This document shows, in pieces, positions 47,264-60,100 of a DNA stretch of 64,000 nucleotides (within the stretch, counting starts at the first letter, position 1; the number at the start of each line of letters is the position of its first letter). Source of the stretch: Medicago truncatula (taxonomy: Eukaryota > Streptophyta > Magnoliopsida > Fabales > Fabaceae); contig NC_053046.1 in assembly GCF_003473485.1 (NCBI RefSeq), forward strand, positions 5,652,001-5,716,000, read 5' to 3'. The translations under genes were made by a program, and so were the position numbers. Below the pieces are notes generated by a model. That model worked only from the letters and a program-made list of their open reading frames with translations, made no database searches and was not told where the DNA came from.

Positions 47264-50200
47264 ATGGGAGTGGTTATTGAAAGCTCCATTTGGGAACTGA
47301 ATCCATCAATTTTCATCTTCATCTTCGTTTGTTGCATCTTCTCGATCTTTCTTTATCCTCATGCTTCTAACCGAACTTCCACAATCTTCGATCATGGAAT
47401 CTCTTCATCATTTCTTCGTTTCCAACGCAACTTCCTCGTCATTTATTCTCTCGCTTCAGGTTTGTTTTCTTTCTCAATTTGAAATTGTTAGGTTTTCTAG
47501 AAAATGTGATAGATCGGAATCTTTTAATCATTTTAGGTTCATTTTCTTCTTCAATTTAACAGCACTGTTAGGTTTAATCGAAAATGTGAGAGGAAATTTT
47601 GAGTTTAATAGTTTATAGAGGTTGAAATTAGAATCTGTGTAACTTAGGTAGAACATTCATTATATTCTTAGTTTTTGTTATGAAGTTTTATTTGTATATT
47701 TTTATTTTTAAATCTGTTATGTTTTGGAAATTGAATATTGAGTTCGATTTTGTTCATTTTCTTCTTCAATTTAATACTGATAGGTTTCGTAGAAAATGTG
47801 ATAAATCTGATTTTGATATTTTGAATTTCTTTTGTTCTTGGAGGTGGAATTTGAATCTCTGCAGATGAATATTCATTGTTTTCTTAATTTTTGTAATGAA
47901 ATTTTATTTGTATATTATTATTTCTAAATCTGTTATGATTTGGAAACTGAATGTTGAATTTGATTTTGTTTGTAATGATTCTCAATTGAGTTTTAGATCG
48001 GAGGTGTGAAATTATGAATAATGAATATTCATTGTTTGCTTGTAGAATCTCCGCGTAACTAAGCTGAATAATATTCATTGTTTTCTTAATTTTTGTTAAG
48101 AAATTTTATTTGTATATTGTTTTTCTAAAGCGGTTATGTTTTGGAAACTGAATAGTGAATTCAATTTTGTTTGTAATGATAGTTACTCAGTTAAGTTTTA
48201 TAGATTGGAGGTCTGAAATTATGAATGATCATTTCATTTGTTGCAAATTTCTGTTTTCTCAGTTGTGGAAGGTCTATGGTCAGTGTTTGGGGAGTTTGAG
48301 TTAGCTTCACATGGATTTGACAGGGAGAAGATGATCATGTCTCTCTGTTATGGTTATACAACTGCTCTCTTTGCCGCTCCTTTCCTTGGCATGCTTTCAG
48401 ATTTGATGTGAGTCTCTAGTTTTACGCGCTGTCATTACTAGATCAATTAGAAACCCTAATTATGTTTTTGTAATTCAGTATTTGTAAATATAAGAAAATT
48501 TTGTTGCAGTAAATAAGATTTGTTTAATTATTTTATGTTGTAGTGATATTTATCAGCCAAATTATAGTATGAAGTTCCTTCCTTGTGGAAGAATTACTAA
48601 CACTGATTGTTGATATTTCTCAATTCGCTGATGTATTTTATGTTGATTTTGGTGGATATTTGAGATGATTATTATGGAGTACTTTTTATTTTGAAAATGC
48701 AACCTTCCAAGAACTGTACATTTCCAAATTTTAAGGATGATTCTATGTGATTTGAACTTGAAGCAGGATTTGCTATTACTGATATAAACATCTTTGTTAT
48801 TCCAGAAGTACTACCTAAACAATGCACAATCAAGACAAGCATTTTCCAAAAGAAATTTTGAAGTTAATGTTAAACTAACTTACCACTTTCTATATGTATA
48901 GAGGTCAGAAGAAAGTTTGTTTGATCTTTTGCATCCTACACTTATTTGTTGGTGTATGGAAGAAGATTACGCAGCAACCAAGCATTTTCATGACTAGCAT
49001 ATGTCTCTCTATGGCCAATACAATATTCTCATTCAGTTTTGAGACTTGGATGGTCATTCAACATGAGAAGGTAATCAGTAATTTTCTTCTGTTATCTTCA
49101 GTAAGAGCTCAGTTCTTCCTTATTAAATAACTTGATTCAGATTTTATTTCTTTTCACCTAAATGTCAATCTTATTTTTTTGTATTTTGTGTGCAGCAAGG
49201 ACACAGGCTTGACTCACTTAATGACACATATTGGTTAATGACTTTCTTTGAGTCTGCATGTTTTATTGCCAGCCAAATGTTTGCAAATTGGCTGATTGAT
49301 AATAATATGGAGAAAAACACTGCTCCTTCCTCTGCTGTCATCTTCTTAGCAATCATATGCTTCATTTTGCTCACCAGAGGATGGACAGAAACCCCAGGAA
49401 CAACATCTTTTAAGGAGTATAGTATGTCCTTCTATACATATATTTTTGGTGGTGAGCTCGCATGCTTTTCTCAGGCTTCTTTACTCTTTATTCTTTTATA
49501 ATAATAAACGGTTCATTATTTTATTTATTTTTAAAAAGTTACACTATTTTCAGTACCCAACATTTCTTTGGAAATCAGATAACTTGTCAATTAGTAACCA
49601 TAAACATTCTAGAATTACAAAGAAGCTGGTCCATTTGATTTATGTCGCTAGTAGATGAATTTTGATGCCTTGTCTTCAGGTCATGTATAGTCTTTTACCA
49701 TGAGTCAATGTTATAAAAGCCTATTTCTTTCCTTCATTATTTTCTACCTATTTACCCAAGCTTTCCTTTTCCTAATTGTTCTCTTCCCTTGCTATCCCTG
49801 ATATATTTGGTTCTCAATTACTTCCCCTTGACAGTTTTTGCTTTGCATCGTTTTTATATTGTTTCATAAATATATGGTTCACCATTAATTCCTTTCTTGT
49901 GTTGCAAGAAACCGGCTACAAGAATCTACTGGAAAATGGAAATACCATAAGACAGGAAATATACCCGTAGTAGTTCAACTGTATTAAATTTGGATCTAAT
50001 GGCTGAAATTTAACCTTTTTGACAGCATGAAAATGTATCTCGGAATTTGTTTTGCTCTTTTGCAATTGTTAAGTTTCTGATGATCAACCATTTGCTTGTG
50101 ATCTTTTTATATGCAATTTTCCTTGTCAACAGTTCGATCTTGTTTTTAGTTTAGTTTCATTTTCAAGCTGTATTAGACCTGAATTGTGCATGATAAAGTC

Positions 50201-52526
50201 TATCTCTATGTTCAAACTGACATGGTATAATAATAATAATAAATAATAATAATTTATTAGGTTAGATGTGGAAAAGAGTTGGCACTAGAGAAACACATTC
50301 CATCAATGTAAAATTTAAGTGACATACTGATTATGATTTATAATCCACAGATAAAAGGATATGGCTGTTGACATGGGCACAGACTAGCCTTCACTTCTCC
50401 ATTGGACTTTTTTGGATTCTTTGGGCACCTACTGTGGTGGTATGATATCAAAATTTTAGAGTATAGCTTGTGATATACAGTGTCTTCAATTTATTTGGAG
50501 AATATTTGAAACAGTTTGAACATGAGCATATTGCATTGTATGAATGTTTTACTGGCTTACTTTTGTTCAGGATCTTTGTATTGGCGAACCTAGAAATGAA
50601 CTTAATTCAGAAATTAATAAGGGATTTTGTTGTTCAGTTCATTATTTTAGGAAGATGTGTCCATGATTGAATCTTTTTGAATAAAACGCTTCATGTTATT
50701 GAACCTGTTATATTTTCAGTTTCAGTATATATTTATGTACTCTTAATGCATGTGATTTTAGGCTGACGGGCGAGAAGTGCAATTAGGATTGATTTTTACA
50801 TGCTTTTTGGGCTCAAGGATGCTAGGAAGCACTGTTTTTCCGTGTCTCACTAGTGGACCATCATCACTTAGAATTGAGGACTGCCTAGTATTTGCATACA
50901 TCATATTGGCTGTTCTCTTGTCTATTGTGGCCTATGACTATCAGGTGCAGTTGTTATTGTCTTTAAAAAGTCTCAAATATACTTTTGGTCAGATTTTCAA
51001 TCTTGAAGTCTACATTTGACTCATCAATTTTTCATGTGCAGGAAATTGGAGTTCTTGTGACACTTTTTAGCTTGTTTCATGCTTGTGTTGGCTTCGTTTT
51101 ACCATCACTTGCTAGATTGAGGACCATGTAATCTCATTACAAAGAGTTGTACTTCTTTGTTTGCTCAATAATGGATTTATATTTTTAATTTCCTTGTTTG
51201 CAGGTATGTACCTAATGAATTGCGTGGAGGGATGATGGGGCTCTCTCTTGCCCCTGCAAATGCTGCAATTCTGCTATCTGTGGTGCAGGTGTGTATTTAT
51301 GCATAATTTTTTTTCTTCTTCTGAATTGTAGGAAATGTTTAATTATCCATTTTGGCATTATTAACATGAGTTGACATGAGCCATATCGTATGAGTAAAGA
51401 TAACTTTTTGAGGTTTTGAAGTTAGAATGGCATAATTGTGGACTCGATGGCATAAGAATTTGCTATTCAAGAGTGGCCCTATTTAAATTCTTCCGTTGTT
51501 AATAAAAGCAGCAGATACTAGTCCTTGTTTAAATTCTTATTGTGCCATCAAGAGTCATCTATGAAATAATTTATCAAGCTGGCTGCCACTGCTTTGAAAT
51601 TGGCCATAACTTTTTTGATTGCCCCCACCTTTTCCCTGAAGTTTATTAGCTTATAGGGTGATATTGCCTACATATTAGGTTCACAAAGAAGGGTTAAATT
51701 AAATCCATAGAATGATATTTTAGGTGTAATATACCTTTAGGCTCTGTTTGCGGGATTGGGGGGAGGGGAGTAGACAGTAGAATGAAAAATAGAGAGATCT
51801 TCCATCTTTTTTGAAATAGTGATTTTGTAGAGAATGATAAACTAATGTTTATGATTAATATATTTAATTTTGAAAGTATTATAACAACATAGATTGAATT
51901 CGAAGAAATTATATAAACCCTCCAAAATCCTCCTACGGTACAATAATAAACCCCCCAAAGTCATCCCCTCCCAAAGCCCTTCATCACTTTTACTTCTTCA
52001 TTCCTTTTTCCCAAATCCCTTTCCTCCCCTCCCCTCCAAACTCGCAAACAGAGCCTTAAGGGAGTTGTGGTACCGCAAGGGTTCTGTTTCTTAGTTGTTT
52101 TTTCTGGAACAAGGTTATGTTCCTAAGTTATTTAGTATTTATTACTTATTATTAGTTTTATTATAAATGTTCGGAAATTTTCATTAAACATATTCAACAA
52201 GCAATAATTGATTGACATTCACTTTTGCTACACTTGGAAAAAGGCTACCAGGGTAATCCATCTCTTGAATATTTGTTTGCAATATTCTCAATGCATCTGT
52301 CTAAAAATGATTTTATGAAGGAAAAAAAAAGTATTTCTCAATCATTTTATTTGTATTTTCTGTCATATAAACTCCCTTTCTACTTTTGCAGGGTGGCTAT
52401 TATCGAAATGTTGGAAATGCAACTCTAATGGCGTTTGGTGTGTTTGGTTTGTTATTAGCAGCTGGATGCATGCATGCCCTGAAGCAATGTGGGAAGCAAC
52501 CTTATAACAACTGGCATAAACAGTGA
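47264..52526 (+). CDS. MFS_5 molybdate-anion transporter-like protein, 9 exons, 447 aa
   Basis: Exons 47264-47459, 48263-48407, 48902-49070, 49196-49451, 50351-50439, 50762-50944, 51042-51127, 51204-51288 and 52392-52526; all borders are GT-AG and phases agree. The protein is hydrophobic throughout, with about 12 membrane segments. Family-typical blocks are FQRNFLVIYSLAS, VVEGLWSVFGEFELASHGFD, the MFS loop FLGMLSDLIGQKKVC, IFSFSFETWMVIQHEKQGH, DTYWLMTFFESACF and YVPNELRGGMMGLSLAPANA. These belong to the MFSD5/MOT2 family, conserved between plants, algae and animals and linked to molybdate uptake in algae. The plant substrate is an inference. The C-terminus NNWHKQ is short and cytosolic. The gene converges on the P4H gene 1.6 kb downstream. 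Confidence 0.92.
51740..52055. mobile_element. Tourist-like MITE in intron 8 of the MFS gene, 316 bp
   Basis: Starts GGCTCTGTTTGCGGGATTGG and ends, reversed, GGCTCTGTTTGCGAGTTTGG, flanked by TTA at 51737-51739 and 52056-52058. The TTA/TAA (TWA) duplication fits PIF/Harbinger. The inner arms pair G-rich with C-rich tracts. Confidence 0.83.
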
Positions 52527-54134
52527 ATGTATATATACACCCCCTTTTGCAGGATTTGGTAGTGGTGGATGTCAGTCTCTCTCGTTGTACACTACGGGGT
52601 GTAAAAAGATTAATAACTTAGATGATGAAATTGAAAATGCAGGCAAGAGTGAAAGGAAATCAGAGAAACACAACATCAACTATTAGTGAATACAACATCT
52701 TTTAGTGAATGCTGAACTGGACTGTTATTGGGGTACTTTCTGTTAAGGAGACTGAACATTGAAACATCGCAGTTTAATTCATTCTTTGAATTCAGTCTGT
52801 GATACCAAGTTCTCTTCTACTTCATGTCTACCATTTCAAATTATGGAAGAATAATGGGTTTATGATTCTGCCGATATATTGTAACTTCCATTCTTTTCTC
52901 CTTGTCTTTGCTTATGGAGGATATAATCAACTAAGCAAGCATCTGAAGCCGCTATCACAATCTGCAAACGGAGGGACATGGAAGTTTCTCTGGAAATGCA
53001 CATGAAGATCACAAGGTGAAAATTGATTCTTATCATTTAGGCTTCGCTAGCGTCACTGATGTGAGTTGGGATTGTTAGTTATAGAGAATTTAGTGTATCA
53101 GTATTAGTATAATATAACACCTGACTAATCCTTGCATGCTAACAAGTTCTGAGCAACAAAAAAAAAAAAGTTTTTATGGTGTCAACACTTGCAACCGTGT
53201 TAATGTGATTTTTATTAATGTGGGGTACTCAAATCTAGCAAGTAGGTAGGATGCTTATTCTTCTATTTGTGCTTGTATTATACTAAAAAGAGCAATGTAA
53301 AAAAACTTCCTGATAAATAGATGTTAGTTTAATGTTTTTTCACCTATTAGGAAGAGTAGTTATTTCTGTACATTATAAAAGTATTTCTTTTCTTTTCTTT
53401 AAAAAAAAAGTATTTCTTTTGAAGTTAATCCAAACTCATCATAACAATCACAATTTAATTTTAGCTTTGAAAGTTTATGTTTTTCTTTTTCTTGTTGATC
53501 TGCAAATACAAAAAGTAGATATTAAAGACCTAAGGTAGAGCAATGATATTAGAACAATCATTTGGTACAACTTTCATGACAACCTTCTTTTTCTCTTTTG
53601 TTATTGGTCAAAAACAATGGAGAGAGAAAAATGATGAGAGAGAGTAAAAATATAATGTGAGTATGAGAAAGAAAGTTATCTAAAAGTTATTACAAAATGG
53701 TTGTACAAATATGATTTCTCTTTCCGTTATTCTCCCCACTCTTCAATACATATCACACCTTTTACAAGTGATTTTAACAAAAATAAAGGGCAAATGATAC
53801 TAGATATGGCTTTTTGGGATTTCATATTTAGCTGTACTCCAGATTACTTTAACTCTAAATTGGGTAAACAAAAATAAAGGGCAAGAGTCTAGATTAATTA
53901 TAACAACAACAAAAAAGTTAGAGGGCTTTGGATTTACCATCTATTAGGAAGTTAAGTTCATGGTGCATGTATCATATATATTTAATATACAGTCTTGCTT
54001 TACAATTCCAGCGTCTAATCAGATTTTAGACCTTATTATTCATCTGACTATCGATAATCAACTATATGATAGAAATCATAAATACTATCTCAGTATCGGT
54101 AAGACTCTGAATCCCAATTTCAGGTACCATTCAT
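52527..54134. other. Shared 3' region of two convergent genes
   Basis: Contains the 3' UTR of the MFS gene (plus) and of the P4H gene (minus). No additional gene is supported; frames on the plus strand at 53960-54175 overlap the last P4H exon and are shadows. Confidence 0.5.
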
Positions 54135-57100
54135 CTAAACATCATAATGTAGTTGTTCCCTTATCCACTTTGTAGCTACCCACTTCTCCCCTTTAATCAC
54201 GGGGCAGCTCCCATGGAGTGATGTCTGCCAAAGATTGTCAAACAACGTGCATGAGATCAAAAGTATTTTTTAAATTTAGCAGGCATAATTAGTATTAAAT
54301 GCTGTGATTCAGAACCGGTGCAAGTGCAAGTGCGGTGATCCTTCCTCTCACCCACCCAGTAAAAGTATTTCATTGAAGACATCTATTTATGTCTTTTCTT
54401 TCAAGTTTGAAATCCTAGAGAACCTCCAGATTGAAAACACCTCATATTGTTTGATTATTTAAAAATACAGAAACCAATATCAATCCTCGTTTTCTCTACT
54501 TTATTTTTTCAAATTAGCAAAAACTATACGCAAGTCTTTACTCCCTACTCATTGTTTTCTTTTTGAAATTAAATTAAATGACAGCTGAACTCAGTTTCTC
54601 TATAACTTTTGCAGTTAGGTAGATAAATCATAAATATATTAACATAATTAGAGAGATTATTTACTTTTTTTTTATTGAGGAGTTGAGAGATTATTTACTT
54701 GTAAGCTCATAAAAATATAAATAGTAAACTACACTCTCCTCCCTTTAGAGAAACTTGAATTATACTCCCCTCTCATCTTATGTTATAATATTACAATATA
54801 CTCTCCTCCCCTGAGAGATGTTGGATTACAATATACTCTCCTCCTCTTGTCAAAAAAATATATATATATATATACTCTCCTCCTGAGAGATTTTGGATTA
54901 CAATACACTCTCCTAAGAATTATTTAAGTACTATATTTCAATCCATATATACATAAATAAATATTTTTTATGATCTCTACAAATTTTAATCTATCATTCA
55001 ATAAAAAGTAATTCATTTCTTTTTAATTTCAATATCAATCTTAAAAACTGTTTGATTATTTTATTATTAACTTAAGGGTTAATAGGCTTTTACCCCCCTG
55101 CAATATAGGTCACTTTTGGTTTTCCCTCTGTAAATTTTTTTTGTCAGATCTCGTCCTTGTAAAATTTTTTTGTTTTGAAAAACCCCCTAGGCCAGCTGAC
55201 TGTGCATTTTTGCTGATGTGGCACGCTGACTGTATAATTTTTATTGTGTACGCATGGCATTTGTGATTTTTTTTTAAAATAATTTAAAAAATTAAAAAAA
55301 AAAAACGAAAAAAATACAGGAAAAATTAAAAAATTCTGAAAAAAATCTAGAAAAATTTATAAAAATGAAAAAAATAAAAAAAATCTCATAAAATAAAAAT
55401 CAATACGAATCGAAATTTTTGAAAAATTATAAATAAAAAATTTCTAAATAAATTTTCTTTTTATAAAAATTTCTTATAAAAAATAATAAGATTTTTAGCA
55501 TTTCTAAATAAATTTTCTTATTTAAAAATAACACTTTTTATAAATATTTCTTATAAAAAATAATAAGATTTTTAGAATTTCTAAATAAATTTTCTTATTA
55601 TAAAAATAACACTTTTTATAAAAAAAAAATTCAGGCACTTGATCTTTTTTAGAATTTTTCAGGAACTTAATTAAGATTTTTTTTTTATAATTTTTTCATT
55701 TTATGAGATTTTTTTTATTTTTCTAGTTTTTTTTTTTATTTTAAATTTTTTTCTAGAAATTTTGTTTTTTTTTTTGTTTTTTTTTTAAATTTTAATTATT
55801 TTTTTAAAAAAAATCACAAATGCCACATGTACACAATAAAAAAATATATATACAGTCAGCGTGCCACGTCATCAGAAAATGGTGACTCAGTGTGCCACAT
55901 AAGCGAAAATGCGCAGTCAGCTGGTCTAGGGGGTTTTCCAAAACAAAAAAAAATTACAAGGACGGAATCTGACAAAAAAATTTCACAGGGGGGAAAATCA
56001 AAAGTGACCTATATTGCAGGGGGTAAAGGTCTATTAACTCTTAACTTAATGATTTAGAATATAAAATACATTTTGTATTACCCATAACTCATTTGTTTGG
56101 TAATTTTAAAATTTAATTAATTTTGTATTGTATCATATTTTATAATAAATTTTGAAACTATATGTTAATGATATTGTATATCAAACGTAGAGAAAAATAT
56201 GATTCGAATTTTGATTATAATAAAATGGATCCGCACTCTTTTTCATTGTCATGTGTGCATTAAATTTTCATTGTTATACTATTAAAAATAAAAATATAAA
56301 ATATCAAAGGAGTGAGATGTAGATTTTAACATTAGAGATGAGGGGAATGTAATTCAAGCTTCTCTCAAGGGAGGGGATTGTAATTTTTTCTAATATGTTT
56401 TGCTAAAAAGGGGAGGGAAGTGTATATTTTAATATAAGAGGGGAGGATAGTGTAATTTAAGTATTTCTCAAGGAAGGGGAGTGTAATTTACTCAAAAATA
56501 AAAGAATTTGTCTTCAATCATTTGACGTAATTTTACACCTAAAATCTTGAAATTCTGAGTTGTCTTGTAACTTAATCTGTTAGCCCCATTCAAACCTTAA
56601 ATATGCAAATTATACAGTTCAACCGACTTGCCAATTACAATCCTTTTCACCCTTTCTCTTACCTAACATTATTTGATTAGTGGTATGGATCATTTTGATC
56701 CTCGCTCTAATATGAAATCGATATGAATTATCTCAGAAACGTTGTTCTCAAGTCTTCATTTCATTACTCATTAGCGCTGCCTAGAAGACGAGTAAAAAAA
56801 GTGATTGTATCGAACATGACAAGAATAAAAATACTAACCGGATCAATTGTACCATTAGGGAACAACGAATAAAATAGAAGTCCGTCTCCCTTCAGTGGCT
56901 TGATTTTTAAACCAATGCAATCCTCAAAATTATAGCTACTGTCCATGTTCGACCCATTCTACACAATAATAATGCACGAATTAGTAAAGTGCGTAGCTAG
57001 AAAATGAGAAATATTATGTGAGTCGAGATGCAGAGACAAAGTAGATTTTACCTCAAACGGAAACATGGTCTCCCCACCTTCTGGAACATCTGTTAAATAC

Positions 57101-60100
57101 AGCAAAAATGAAGCCACCTGCATGGTAACCAAAACCGACATTCTGAGTAAAAAACAGTTGGATAGACCAGTCATATAGGGAACAAATCATATGATCCGTC
57201 TAAGCCTCTATATGGATTGAACATGCATGAGAACCAGTGAAAATCAGTTTATATCATATCGAATCCATCAAATTCGTTCACTGAACGTCCTTAGAGGAAT
57301 GTAAATGTAAAATTTTAAGGCCCTCTGGTAAACCATTCTCAACTAAATTTATTCAATAAAATTTTTATAAATGAATCGATATATAGTATTAAAAAATATT
57401 CTAATGATTATTAATTTTGGTAATGAAAATGATATTTTATATGAAAAACATGAAGTTAAAAATAGATATGAGTATCTACCAAAATATTGTATGAATTTAG
57501 TATGAACTAGTATAGTTAGAATGATTCTTGCTAACTTGCGCTTTAAGGGAAATTTTGTATTGAAAATAACAATTTTACAAAGTTTAATGCACGATTTTTA
57601 AGCCAAATATTATTATATTAACTTTTAAAATGAATATTTCCATATGCCTAAAACATGTTAGCATTTGCCAATTAGAATTTACTTGTAAGTATCCAAATTA
57701 CAAGTTACGAGTTTTCTAAGATATCTAATCTACATTAATTCATCTAGTAAGATGAGTGCCTTGAGTTCACAAGTCATGCATCATGATCGGGATTCGAACT
57801 CCGACTCATCAACCTATGTGTGTAAGTTTTCAAGTGGCTAAAAAATAGATGATGAATGACTCGTTTATCAAGTGTGTTTCTCTTGGAATTTATAAATGAA
57901 TCAATATAATTTATTTTTACTAATATACAATAATTCAACTAGTAAGATGAGTGACCCACCAATCAAGTTATGAGTGACAGATTAGTAATATTGATTTTAG
58001 TGATATTCATGTATATTTAAGGAGTGAGTGACTCGCTTATCAAGTGTATTTCTCTTGGAATTTATAAATAAATCAATATAATTTTATTCAACTAGTAAGA
58101 TGAGTGACCCACCAATCAAGTTATGAGTGACAGATTAATAATATTGATTTTAGTGATATTCATGTATATTTAAGCAGTGAGTGACTCGCTTATCAAGTGT
58201 GTTTCTCTTGGAATTTATAAATGAATCAATATAATTTTTTTTAGATCAATATTATAAAAGATGACTTCTCTCAAAAAACAAATTATAAAAGATGACTCGC
58301 TTATAATTTTTTTTTGGTTGAACTTTTTTTTAGTTTTTAGTGATATTCTCTTGGAATTTATAAATGGATCAAATTCTGCACACTTGATAAATCACTGTGT
58401 CAGTGGGTAGACGATGAGGGGTAAGGATTGTCTACTTTTAAGGAGGGAAAGACACCTACCTACCTTTCTTCCTATCTCTCATCTTTTCCCTCCATATTTT
58501 TCGAATTTCTATCTCCTTTTTTTGCCTAAAGTCACGCAAAGGTAGAGACAGGAAAGGTAGAAAATCCAATTATAGAAGATGAACTCTAAAGGCATTATTA
58601 TTTACAAGGTTTAATTGCATTTTTAGTCCCCCTATTTTATTAAACTCAAAAATAGCCCCCCTAATTTAAAATCAAACTTTTTGGTCCCTCTATTTTCATA
58701 TTTGCTGCAACTATTCTCCCAACCCGTGTTTTTTGTGTCTGCCTATAACGGGGACTTTGACGCTAAAGAAAGGTGAACTTTGGCCTCAAAAATGATATTG
58801 TCTTTAGATTCACCATTGGGGCAACAAATCACCCTTTTTTAGTGCAAAAAACATGTGTTATAACTAAAATTGCAACAAATGTAAAAATAGAGGATCAAAA
58901 AGTTCAATTAAAAAAATAAAGGACTATTTTCATGAGTTTGATAAAATAGGGGGACCAAAAGCGTAATTAAGTCTATTTCTAATAATCATAAATTGCGAAT
59001 TGGAACAATTGAAATGAAAATGTACTAGTTTTGTTCTAACTTACCCTTTGGCTCTCTTGTGGGCCATATTCTGCGGGATTGAATGCATCATAGTGAGAGT
59101 TATATTTTTGTCCAACCTTATAGCGGAGGATGTTATATGCCTGAAACATGGTGATTCCTCAGATAATTTAGAAATCGTCCTGAAAAGAAGAGGTTTTCAA
59201 TTTCAACAAAATAAAAAAGAACTTGATTGGAGATAAAAGGAACCTAATACTCATACTCAAGAATTTAATTATTAGTAATAGTATACATTGACGGTGTAAT
59301 ATCCAATCATATTTTGTCATATAGATTTTGTGCAGATATCTATTCTTACTCTGACCACGAGTAACAAAAATTACGGTCTGAAATGGTAAAAGTTTTGTGA
59401 ATTGATTCTCTGGTAAACATGGTGAGTCCTCATTAATACCATTATGTTTTAATTGTAATGCAACATTTCCATCTACAAACATGTCTTTCATGTAATGGAA
59501 ATTCTATGTTTGTTGCAAAAATGACCACTTGGGAAGAAATGCTATTGTTATGTTGAATATTAAGTTCACTGTTAATATATTTGTTCTGCATCAAGCAAAA
59601 GCATCAACAGGATTACTGCAGTATTGTTGGTCTGTGTTATATTTTACACATTAAGTCTTGACATTCCTTACTACCTTCACAGGTTGTTGGTCTTGGTTGG
59701 AAATAAGTAAACATTTTAATTCTGTTTTCGGGGGAAATGGTGAAACAGAAAAGCAGTGTTGGAAGGAAGTAAAGTAACTAACATTCATGCAACATTAATA
59801 CATAAAGTAACTAAGTGAAGCTACAGAGCATGTGATGTGAGAAATATTTTTAGTGAATGAAATTGACAAGCTTTTTGATTATTCTGTTCTTACATTAGCA
59901 AGTGAGCAGTAGGGGGGCATAATAAAAATGTTACCCCTCCATGAGTCTTGGGAATTTTTGCTGCTCTGGCAATTTTCTCGTCAATGACTTCTAAAAGACC
60001 TGTCTTGTCCTCAGAAGCGCTGATAAACATACCAGAGCTGTTGAAAAAGATGAATACATAAGCTCCTGATATGATTTAATGGATCTATCACTGTGACATA

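Noticed and set aside
57118-59044. Possible missing P4H exon in the long intron
   Set aside because: Exons 59045-59140 and 57052-57117 join in phase and give the family's continuous ESQR/VASFLLYL sequence, so no exon is missing.
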